Below are positions 24,914-33,777 of a DNA stretch of 64,000 bases, piece after piece (positions within the stretch are counted from its first letter, which is position 1; every line of letters starts with the position of its first letter). A program made the translations under genes and the position numbers. The notes beneath the pieces are model-generated. The model was not told the origin of the DNA and searched no databases. It worked only from the letters and a program-made list of their open reading frames with translations. Source of the DNA: Pholiota molesta. Its lineage: Eukaryota > Basidiomycota > Agaricomycetes > Agaricales > Strophariaceae. Where the stretch lies: assembly GCA_014925825.1 (NCBI GenBank), contig JACGCK010000012.1, forward strand, positions 434,001 through 498,000. Reading direction: 5' to 3'.

Positions 24914-26341
24914 ATGAAGAACCTTTCCTTCGTCCTCCTTTCCATCGTTCTCTCGGTTGCGGCTACTCCTCTTGGAGACCGTGTAGCCTTCCGCAGGCAC
25001 AGTTCTGTCCCTGTCTCTCGCCGCTACATCTTGCAAAGGTAATATGGTCTAATATTTTCAGAAGATCAAATACTGACTTCCATGCTCTAGTCGCACGACT
25101 GCTCCTGCTGCCTGCGCTGCAGTCGCACCTTCGGGATCGGTCTCTGCCCCAGGCCCGTCTTCGACTGATATCCCAGTCGCTGATCCCACCGCATCGGACA
25201 ACTCGACTGTCACTGACCCTTCTGTTGCGCCTCCGGCCAATGCCACAGTCACTGACCCTACGCTCGCCGGAAATACTACAGTCGCTGACCCCACGCTCGC
25301 CGGCAACACTACAGTCGCTGACCCCACGCTCGCCGGTAACACCACAGTCGCTGATCCAACTGCAGTAGACAACTCCACCGCTGCAGCCAACACCACTGCC
25401 ACCCGTCGCTCGACCCGCTTCTGGGCCCGCGGCCACAGCCATAGCGAGTTTGGCGGCTTTGACGCTAGCGAAGTCGATACCTTCTCCGAGCACGATTCGG
25501 TCTCGGTCTCTTTCGAAGAGGAAGTCTCGACTTTCGTTTCGACCTGGGAAACCCTGTGCCTCTCTAGCGGTGGTGACATCTTCACCAACGACCCATGCAC
25601 CAACCTCGCTGGGTTCGCTGGTATTGATGCCCTTTTGGAAACCGCGAGCCCTTGCGACCAGCAATTCATTGCTGATTCCATGATCACTTTCGCCAACTCG
25701 GCCGGAATCACGAACCGCGATGACTTGATCAACTTCGCTATCTCCTACCGTAGGCACGCCAGGAACGCAGTCAAAATCCTCGATGTCATCCCGTCGAGTC
25801 TTTTCTGCCTTGAGGAGCCCGTCAACGTTGAGCTTCACGGTGTCTACAACGACCAGTTGGAGGGCTGCGACCCTGGTCTCTTCGGCTCGCCCACCACGGC
25901 TATGGTTCCTTTCGGTTCTGGTGAGTTGAATCTTTCTATTTTCTGATTTTGGAAATGGCTCAACAGATAATTTTAGATGGTACTTGCCCCTTCGGAATGG
26001 ATGCAAATGTCGACACCTGCGGTTGCACTGCTAGCGATGGTACCGCCGACTCGACGGACTCCACCGACTCTACCGATGGCACTGACTCCACTGACTCTAC
26101 CGACTCTACTGATTCGACCGACTCTACCGACTCAACTGATGCCACATCCACCGACACTGCTGATGCCACATCTACCGACACCGCTGATGCTACATCTACC
26201 GACACTGCTATTGCGGCTGACACCACCGGTGTGGCCACCGATAGCTCTGCGCCCGCTGCCACCGCCACCTTCTCCACTGGTGTCAATGCCCAACCCACTG
26301 ACATTTCTGGCGATGTCAACGACCCCAACGGTCGCCGTTAA
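24914..26341 (+). CDS. secreted agaricomycete protein with internal repeats, 439 aa
   Basis: Intact three-exon gene (24914-25038, 25091-25920, 25977-26341). It begins with a signal peptide, MKNLSFVLLSIVLSVAATPL. A dibasic-rich propeptide-like stretch follows, then an 11-residue repeat (NTTVADPTLAG, about 25225-25370) rich in N-glycosylation sequons. The central domain contains TWETLCLSSGGDIFTNDPC, ASPCDQQFIADSMITFAN and VPSSLFCLEEP-like text with regularly placed cysteines. After it come GTCPFGMDANVDTCGC and a long Asp-Ser-Thr repeat tail. I have seen this central domain in other mushroom secreted proteins, but no function is established that I know of. There is no GPI signal or catalytic motif. 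The repeats would suit a wall- or matrix-associated protein. The codon pattern is C-rich at third positions, consistent with strong expression. Confidence 0.85.
25225..25370 (+). repeat. 33-bp coding minisatellite (NTTVADPTLAG)
   Basis: Three near-perfect consecutive 33-nt units encode ADPTLAGNTTV, with degenerate flanking copies. Differences are mostly at third codon positions. Each unit contributes one N-x-T sequon. Confidence 0.85.
26040..26220 (+). repeat. coding Asp-Ser-Thr / Asp-Ala-Thr repeats
   Basis: A 9-nt unit (roughly GACTCTACC) is repeated many times and encodes DST. A longer unit encoding DATSTDTA follows three times. Such tracts expand and contract readily between strains. Confidence 0.85.
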
Positions 26342-26977
26342 ATATCCATTGCATTGGGCGTTGGATTTGAGTCTGTTCGATAAGTAGATTACATGCAGCG
26401 TCTGTGTTAGACAATTTTAGGTAACCAGTCGTTAATCATTTTTGGTGGGGGACACGTTGGTTTTCTTGTTCCATTTTTTACTTCGATTTTCTTTCCATGT
26501 AGTGAAAGATTTGTAGAAAGCCGATTAAACTTGTGAACGATGATGTATTCTCTGTTCATTTTGAATAAATGAATTTGACGATATTAATTTCTGTCTCTTA
26601 GCTTCTAGGAATGTGAAAGACAGGAATAGAGACCTTATTTCATCTCCTACCAGTTAAACTCCAAATGTAGATGGATGGACAGTGTATAGACGCTTTCTTG
26701 ACGTCGCGGTAGTATCCGGTGGAAGGTAACCTCAGGACTACTGACGTCTTTTCAAGTCTTTGAAGGCTGGTTGAAGGCTTCAAACGAATGGCTTGTACCC
26801 CTGTTGCCATTTATAGAATGTGATGCACTAAATATATCATTTGCTTGGCTTGCGTGACTCTAATATAGTAACGGCCTCAGTGTCTAACAGATCCAAATAC
26901 GCTCACTGTCAGTACACCGCCAAATGACGATCGTGTCACTGTCAGCGACCATCAACACCAACTCCTAGCAATCCATT
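26342..26977. other. 0.6 kb intergenic spacer
   Basis: 3' untranslated region of the secreted protein gene followed by the presumed promoter of the SRP receptor gene. Nothing else seen. Confidence 0.5.
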
Positions 26978-27968
26978 ATGGACGACAAACTACCTCACAA
27001 GACGCCAGAGTGCTTCCAATAGCAGCAACATTTACCCCTCGGACATTGGCGCTTGGGTCGCTAGCTGTTGCACTGGTATTGCTTCGTGAGTACCAGGGTT
27101 CGATTTGGTCTTGAACCTACCTCACCCGCTGTCTTCCAGTTCTGTTTTTCATCAGTAAAAGAGGATCCAAATCTAAAGGCAACACGTTTCTGCTTGTGGG
27201 AGCTGTGGACTCTGGGAAAACTCTATTCTTTCGCAAGTAAGCACACACATTCCATCGATGGACCCTCGGTAAGCTAACGGATCTTTGGCCAGCTAATCTA
27301 TGGACATTCGCTACCAACCCAAACTTCCATGCAACCGAATTCATCTACCCTAGTATTGTCTCCCAAGAAAACAATCCAAATTACAGATATTCCTGGTCAC
27401 CCAGGCTGAGAAATCAATTGAGGAGTACATTTCCACCACGGCAGCCATAGGTTTCGTGGTTGATGCGAACATGGTTTCGCGTAATGCTGCAGCGGTCGCG
27501 GAGTGAGTTCGCTCAACTCCCCTGGATTTATGTGAATCTGATGTTTGCAGACATCTTCACTTAGTGTTGCATGCGCTCACTTCTCTACCACCATCGCAAG
27601 TCCAACCTACGCTGGTGATCATTGCTCACAAATGCGACCTCTTCAAGGCCACGTCAGCGTCGAATACCAGTCCTAGTATCCTGGCGATTAACCGAGTGAA
27701 GTCCGTCCTCGAGCGAGAGTTGGAGAAGAGGAGAGCGTCGCAAAGCGGCGGCGTTAATATCGAGGGACTGGGTGAAGAAGGCGAGAGATCGGAAATGGGT
27801 GGCCTCGACTGTGGAGAAAAGGAAGGTTCAACATTCAAATTCGACGAGTGGGAAGGTGGCGAAATATCTTTCTTGGGCACTTCGATCTCTCCCGCACAAA
27901 CCGACGAGAAAGCTTCGCCAGAGACTGGTCTCGATTCGCTATTAGAATGGCTTGAGGATAACATGTAA
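26978..27968 (+). CDS. srp102: SRP receptor beta subunit (frame breaks)
   Basis: ER-membrane GTPase that anchors the SRP receptor alpha subunit and takes part in co-translational targeting. The ATG at 26978 (MDDKLPHKTPE) leads, after a one-base shift, into the single membrane helix LALGSLAVALVLLLLFFIS. The G1 loop is LLVGAVDSGKTLFF, the G3-like segment is TDIPGHPRLRNQL, and the G4-like segment is IIAHKCDLFKA. The C-terminus EISFLGTSISPAQTDEK and LDSLLEWLEDNM is typical of fungal SRPRB. Frame breaks lie near 27000, 27236 (at the splice donor after FFRK), 27404 and 27425. Each is explained by one missing base. An acidic insert at about 27770-27860 is larger than in animals. It is the first of three consecutive secretory-pathway genes. 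Confidence 0.88.
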
Positions 27969-29087
27969 TATGTATGCCCTCCTATGGCGTGTCTTTACAT
28001 ATTTGTATAATTCTATGAAAGTATAATTGCTAATCATCAGGTTACATTTAGTCATTGACAGGATGAGCAGAAACCAGCCATTGTTTTTCAACTCGATCCC
28101 TACTCTATGATGCTCATGGTTTCCTGAAGTCGAGTCTAATTGGTCAAACGCTCGCGATCGACGGTAATTGGCTGAAGGGCTCGCCAAGGAAAATCCAAAC
28201 AATGGCAAACATTCCTCGGGTATAAATTTGCTCTTCCTCCGTCTTCGTTTCTTCGTCGCAACCTCATAGACAGTGCCCGTCCTATGAACTCCCACATGAG
28301 GCGAGGCGATTCAGGTAAAGCGCAGAGGAACGCCCGGCCGGGTAAAGAACTCGCCCACTAGATTTGTAGTGTCGTGAGTGTCAGACCTTTCCTACAGTCC
28401 ATTGTTCAATATATATTCGCTTTTTTCTTCCAATTGTGTGAACTGAGGAAGATTCTTTCAACTCGCTCCAATATTTTATCTGTAAGTATATTGCAGTCAA
28501 CAGTGTCAGTTCAAATGTGTTCGCAACTCAGGAAGCGTCATGCCATTTTATTGACTCTCGATCGTCAACAATTTTGCAATGATTATGGCGACGGGTCTAC
28601 ATATATCTTTCGTCCTGGCGGGTGCAAATCGTATTGCATTCGTACGTTTATGATTTACTGTTAATGGTGGTTAGCTATCGATGAAAAAGTTGTATGATGG
28701 TGAAATATGATCATTTGATGTAGTAGAGAGCACTTCCATCTCGCTAACGAGCGGAAAAACTCTACTGGAAGTCAACCCTAACTTGCTATAAAATTGAAGT
28801 AAGTAGACAAAGAATGGCCAGTGGGTCGAGGCAGAGTCGAGGACGTTGCTCTAGCCAACGTCAACGTGTGCAGTGTGCACTGTGCAAGTGTGTACCAACT
28901 GTGCACTCAGCAGTGCAAGCACTGTGCAAGATCGTCAGTGAACGTCACTTGCACGTGTGAATGATCTGTGACTCTTTGAGTAACACATGTGACTATCGGG
29001 ACATTCCACGTCTGCAGGAGTGAGCGCCTGTCAGTTTCTTAGCACTCCCTCACTCTCACTCTTGATTCAGAGAATCCACCATACGCA
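27969..29087. other. 1.1 kb intergenic region upstream of SAR1
   Basis: A TATAAAT at 28220 stands about 60 bp before an ATG at 28284. That ATG opens a 25-codon frame or a spliceable first exon, so a small unrecognised gene cannot be excluded. A cluster of GTGCA motifs lies at 28866-28932. No conserved protein is visible. Confidence 0.45.
28866..28932 (+). promoter_or_regulatory. GTGCA motif cluster upstream of SAR1
   Basis: Six copies of GTGCA, two of them palindromic GTGCAC, occur within about 65 bp, 155-220 bp before the SAR1 start codon. Such density is unlikely by chance and suggests a regulator binding site array. The factor is unknown. Confidence 0.4.
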
Positions 29088-30069
29088 ATGTTCATCCTCA
29101 ACTGGTTCTGGGACGTCCTCGCACAGCTTGGTACGTATCTTATTCTCTGCCAATCGTTCTATCCAGTCTGACGTGTTATGCTCCTCACACCCAGGTCTGC
29201 TGCATAAGAACGCCAAAATTCTCTTCCTTGGTCTCGATAATGCTGGCAAAACAGTGAGTTTGGGAGCCTGATTATCTACGGAATGTACTTATGGCTCCTT
29301 AGACCTTGTTGCACATGCTCAAAAATGACAGGCTTGCGACTCTGCAACCCACTCTTCACCCCAGTAAGTAGTTCTACATGCAAGACCTCGCCTCAATAGT
29401 TCAAACCTTTCCTTTCTTTTTCTAGCCTCTGAGGAGCTGGCTATTGGGAATGTCAAGTTCACCACCTATGATTGGGAGGACATCAACAGGGTACGTCTGC
29501 CATTCACATGATCTTTATCGTATTGCTCATATTCGCCTTTCCCATTCAGCTCGCCGCCTCTGGCGCGACTACTTCCCCGAGGTTGACGGAATTGTTTCCT
29601 CGTAGATAGCGCCGATTTCGAGCGTTTCTCTGAGTCAAAAGCAGAGCTTGACGCTCTCTTGTCCATCGAGGAGCTCTCGAAGGTTCCATTCTTGGTCCTC
29701 GGCAACAAGATTGACGCACCCGGAGCTGTTAGCGAGGAGGAGTTGAGGCATCACCTTGGACTCTACCAGACCACAGGAAAGGTACGCTGAACTCACTCAT
29801 CGTTTCTCCCACGACGCATCTAACGCCGGATTTCGTGATATCAGGGCAAGGTCCCTCTCAGTGATATCCGCCCTATTGAGATCTTCATGTGTTCTGTCGT
29901 CCAACGACAAGGGTACGGAGAAGGTGGGTTGCAGAATTTTGTGTGTAGATGATGAACAATAAAACCTGACCTTGAATTTTCCATTTCTAGGATTCCGTTG
30001 GGTCTCACAATACGTGAGTTTTACTTGAACTGAATTTTAAATCTTGCTAATCCATTGCATTAGATCTAA
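29088..30069 (+). CDS. sar1: Sar1, COPII small GTPase (two frame breaks)
   Basis: Sar1 initiates COPII coat assembly at ER exit sites. The start is ATG at 29088: [15 protein letters not shown] is the amphipathic membrane-inserting helix. G1 is [16 protein letters not shown]. The switch region is [17 protein letters not shown]3 is [21 protein letters not shown]4 is [14 protein letters not shown], and the terminal segment is GFRWVSQYI. Seven or so short introns are present. The last exon carries only six nucleotides, ATCTAA at 30064-30069, giving the final Ile and stop after SQY. Two single T losses break the frame, at about 29473 (DLGGH) and 29592 (VFLVDSADF). Otherwise the protein is near-invariant, so these look like consensus errors. 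Confidence 0.93.
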
Positions 30070-30384
30070 GCACCATACACCTATGTCATCACTTAGATGT
30101 TCTATACCTCTATCCTATTATATGCCTTCGCCTGGACCTGGGCGCATTTTTTCCATCACTGGTGATTTGGTAGGAGCTGTGCATGTCATGTCCCTCTAGT
30201 AGTAATTCTTAGTTTTTCTTGCAATACACTTACTTAACTATGTCCACTGCTTCGAAGGCCTTAGAAGATATGTCCTTCGTAGTTATGAAGATCAACATCA
30301 ACTTCAATTCTTGAACTTGTATAGCTCTGTAGCCGTGCGAAAATCCGAAATAGTTTGCTTGTTGTCGACGCGTTTGACGCTGGC
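30070..30384. other. 0.3 kb intergenic spacer
   Basis: 3' flank of SAR1 and promoter of the PIG-M gene. No other feature seen. Confidence 0.5.
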
Positions 30385-31966
30385 ATGATATCTTCTTCGC
30401 GACTTCATTGCCTTCATTCCGCAATGTACTGCTGCTCTCTACGCTCATAAGAGTGGGCCTCATCCTTTACAGCGAATGGCATGACGCGCGTTCTGTCGTG
30501 AAATATACAGATGTGGACTATCGTGTTTTCAGTGATGCGGCATCCTTCGTACTGCACCTGGGCCTGGAACGACGAACCGTGCACAAGGACCCTTGAAGAG
30601 AATCTTTGGACACACACTCAATTTCGGAGAGTAGTCTTCTCAATAATCTATGTCAATCTTGTGATAGATCATGTATTGCTAGTCCTTATACACGAGAGAC
30701 ATACCGATATACGCCGTTGCTTGCGCTCCTGCTCACTCCCAATGGATGGTTGCATCCTTCATTTGGGAAGTATCTGTTCGCGCTTTGCGATCTCATCAAT
30801 GGGATTCTAATATACCAGCTCCTCAAAACCGACATCCTCCCTCTGACTTTGGCCTCGACTGGCACATCAGAGAAGAAAGGCGCAGATGAACACACTTCAG
30901 ACGCGAAAGAGATAGAACGGAAAGCGACGATATACAGCGCAGTCCATCTCCTCAACCCACTCGTTTTCTCCATCTCCACGCGAGGTTCCTCCGAGTCCGT
31001 CTTGTCGCTCTTCGTCTTGTTGACCTTATATGCGTCCATGAGGGCCGCTGGGATTTGTCTGCCGTTCTCCTTGGGCTGAGCACGCATTGGAAGATATACC
31101 CCATCATTTATGGTGTTGGATGTCTGGGGTGGTTAGCAGCTCTCAGCGCCAAGTCCGGAGCGTGAATGACTATGTTAGGAGCATCGTTAACCTGAAAACG
31201 CTCCGCTTCGCTTCGATTAGCGCTGGGACATTTATCCTCCTTGGAGTGGGATGTTATGCAATGTACGTTTGAATTTCTAATCCAACTTGAATACAGCTGA
31301 CACCATAGTAGCTGGGGATATCCTTTCCTCTACGAGTCGTATCTCTACCACCTTCACCGACTGGATCATCGCATAATTTCTCGCCGTATTTCTACCTCAC
31401 CTATCTGACGTACCCATCGCTGTCTGGCACTCCTGAACCACACCGTTGTGGAATCAGATTCTTCGCTCTCCTTGACGAGCTTCGTACCGCAGATGGGGCT
31501 CGCACTCGGTTTGGGCCTCCTTTTTGGCAGGAGAAGGGAGGATCTGGTCTTTACATGGTTTGTGCAAACTGTTGTGTTCGTTGTGTTCAATAAAGTATGC
31601 ACATCGCAGGTAAGCATCCCTCATTTTTGAAAATTATCCTTTTTGACTAATTTTTTGTTTTGTTTTTGTACTTGTCAGTATTTCTTGTGGTACCTCCTCC
31701 TTTACCCCTTCTTCTGCCTCTACTAGCTTTGTCACGCACGAAATCCATTCTTTACACGGCTGTATGGGTTGGCACGCAAGCCCTGTGGCTCAGCGAAGCA
31801 TATAAACTGGAGTTCTTGGGAGAGAATGTGTTTTTCGGACTCTGGATCCGGGGGTGATCTATGTCATTGGAATTGTTGGGTGTTGGCCGGTATCATGGGG
31901 GCATATCAACCTGGAAGTAGACTTGACTCCAAAGGACAAACTAGCATTATTTATATACAGAGATAG
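30385..31966 (+). CDS. gpi14: PIG-M, GPI mannosyltransferase I (frame breaks)
   Basis: ER multi-spanning transferase adding the first mannose to the GPI precursor from Dol-P-Man. Conserved segments: [20 protein letters not shown] (acidic luminal motif DVD), [142 protein letters not shown], and the C-terminal helix [19 protein letters not shown]. The likely start is ATG at 30385. A one-base shift near 30408 is needed to reach the conserved frame. Further breaks occur near 30551, 31077, 31370 and 31885. Introns are at about 30633-30685 and 31610-31680. It follows SRP receptor beta and SAR1 on the same strand, forming a small ER-function neighbourhood. Confidence 0.9.
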
Positions 31967-32222
31967 GTTGGCCAAGGACTAGATTATTTAGTGTGTCAAA
32001 AAATTATATCGAAACAACTGGTTTAGGGGGGTGCAAGATGGTATATGCGTAGTGGTATATGGTACATTAGGATGTGGCGTGACAAGAATGGCAACGAAGG
32101 ATGTGTTTAGTCTGAATCTGAGAGGTCCATATCACTTTCCGACAGGTCATTTGGCTCGCTATTAGTTACAAGTTGACCTGATTTTATGGCAGTTGTTAAC
32201 GCAGGGTTTGCGACAGCATCAT

Positions 32223-33229
32223 TCAAAAGGTGGCAGGTGCAGGCGGCGGGACGTGTGGGGGAGATTGTGGGGGAGGACCTGGTGGAGGTGGGGGAGGTGG
32301 AGATGGAGGTAAAGGCGGAGGCTCGTCAGAAGGAGGAGGCGGTGGCGGCTGGTGGAATTGATGAAGGTAAGCGTCAGTGTTTTCAAAAATCGTGCTAGAC
32401 CATGGTTCTTTAGGCAATGGAGGGGTGTAGAGCACTAGATGTTGTGAAGAGAAATAGCTAGGTGGATAATTGGCCCACCGGATGGGACTCTTTGACGAAG
32501 CTGAACTGGAGCTCGAAGTTGCGCTGCCCGAACGGCTCCTTTTAGGCGATGGAGATGGAGGTGTTTTTGATCGTGTTCGACTGTACGAAATGCATCCTGA
32601 AAGGATACAGTCTCGACAGCGTCGTCATCTCCGTGAATTTCGAATGGCACATCATCTTCGTCTTCATCGTCGATATCTCCTTCATTTTCATTCCAGATGC
32701 GGGTTCTAATGCGCTCGCGCGGGTCACTCTCGCTCAACCAACCGCGCGGATAGCCCCAAACTGAGATGTTTTTCAGCCATTCATCTTCGTTGGCGTACTT
32801 GGCGCTGAGCGCTTCCTTCAGCAGGTCTCCCTTGATTTTACCCGGTTCAAATGCTTCTAACCAGTCAAGGCGCTGCTGCCGCCAGGCCTCCACAGTATGT
32901 AGCCGCTTCCACCCAAGCCCAGAATTTGGTTGGTAAAATTGATAATATTGACGCGCTAGTGCTATAAGCTCACGATTGAGGCGAAAAGGACATTCGGTGA
33001 TTTTATGATCGGGGTCGCCGCAGTTGAAGCAGCGCGAGCGGTCCTGGGATTCAGCGCCCTCTGGCAGCTCTGCTTCAGCACCGAGGACATCATCCCCTAC
33101 GCGCTGGTATATGCCGTATGGCTCCCAGCCGTGGGGCAGAGGATCCGGTGAGAGGTGGTAGAAAAATGGAGGCGCTAGTTCTGCTTGTCCGTCTCCTCCT
33201 GTGGTTGTTGTTGTTGAGTCAGGTCCCAT
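32223..33229 (-). CDS. PSP-domain zinc-knuckle protein (ZCCHC8-like)
   Basis: The protein has one CCHC zinc knuckle, CFNCGDPDHKITECPF, directly followed by a PSP domain (ALARQYYQFYQ, NISVWGYPRGWLSESDP). This combination is found in ZCCHC8 of the nuclear exosome targeting complex and in SF3b-associated proteins, so a role in RNA processing or decay is likely. The ATG at 33229 (MGPDSTTTTTGGDG) has an in-frame stop two codons upstream and is followed by FFYHLSPDPLPHGWEPYGIY. After an acidic stretch (IDDEDEDDVPFEIHGDDD) a one-base shift near 32585 leads into an Arg/Ser/Pro-rich tail. That tail ends in polyproline runs at 32223. The first 55 bp overlap the last codons of the upstream glutaredoxin-like gene in another frame. 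Confidence 0.82.
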
Positions 33230-33596
33230 TCTTTAAGCGCCTGGAGAACTACGCTCTCGTCCCAACGTCCCTTTGCTATTTCCTTGCCGTCGAGGTGCAG
33301 TGCCGGGATCCAATAGACATACTTCTTCTTCCACTTTTCCTGGCCCGGGTCCTGGATATTGATGGTATCCAGTTGAAAGTCCCTCTGGAAGGATGTTAGC
33401 TGGGTTGAATAATTTTGTGATGAAGAATGACGCACGGATAGCCGGACTTTGGCCAAAGCTGACTTTGCGGTCTGATTTGGGAATAAGAAAAGATAAAGTT
33501 ACGAATCTAGCAGAGTCCTTACGTCGCAAAGAGAGCAATTGGGCCCTGAAAAGAGGGTGAGACGGGGAATACGAGCGCTGCGAAAAGCCATGTGCG
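33175..33596 (-). CDS. glutaredoxin-like (DUF836 family) protein
   Basis: Small thioredoxin-fold protein. The first exon encodes MAFRSARIPRLTLFSGPNCS, then LCD. This places a CxxC motif (C-S-L-C) right after the first strand, as in the glutaredoxin-like DUF836 family (yeast YDR286C type). The second exon, TAKSALAKVRLS, completes the active-site helix. The third carries RDFQLDTINIQDPGQEKWKK, then KYVYWIPALHLDGKEIAKG and RWDESVVLQALKEWDL. All splice sites are GT..AG and the frame is intact. The stop TAG is at 33175. The role is probably thiol-disulfide or redox, possibly mitochondrial; the substrate is unknown. The C-terminal codons overlap the start of the PSP gene. Confidence 0.85.
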
Positions 33597-33777
33597 GACG
33601 TTGGCTGCAGCGGTGATCAAGATTTACCTCGGTCACGTGATGCTGTCGTAGGACGAGTTACGTGAATACTCCCGTCCGGCATCAACAACTGTCATTTTCA
33701 ACAAGTTCCCTTCCGTCGTCCAGCCATCTCCCCGTTCCCCTTCGCCGTCGGGAATACCTTGTAGGACCCACCAGGTC

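Noticed and set aside
24963..26006. 347-codon open frame antisense to the secreted protein gene
   Set aside because: It mirrors the strong codon bias and repeats of the + strand gene, whose signal peptide, splice sites and cysteines are coherent. The antisense frame has no family resemblance.
27085..27125. tRNA T-loop-like text (GGGTTCGA)
   Set aside because: It lies in the first intron of the SRP receptor gene and no cloverleaf can be folded around it.
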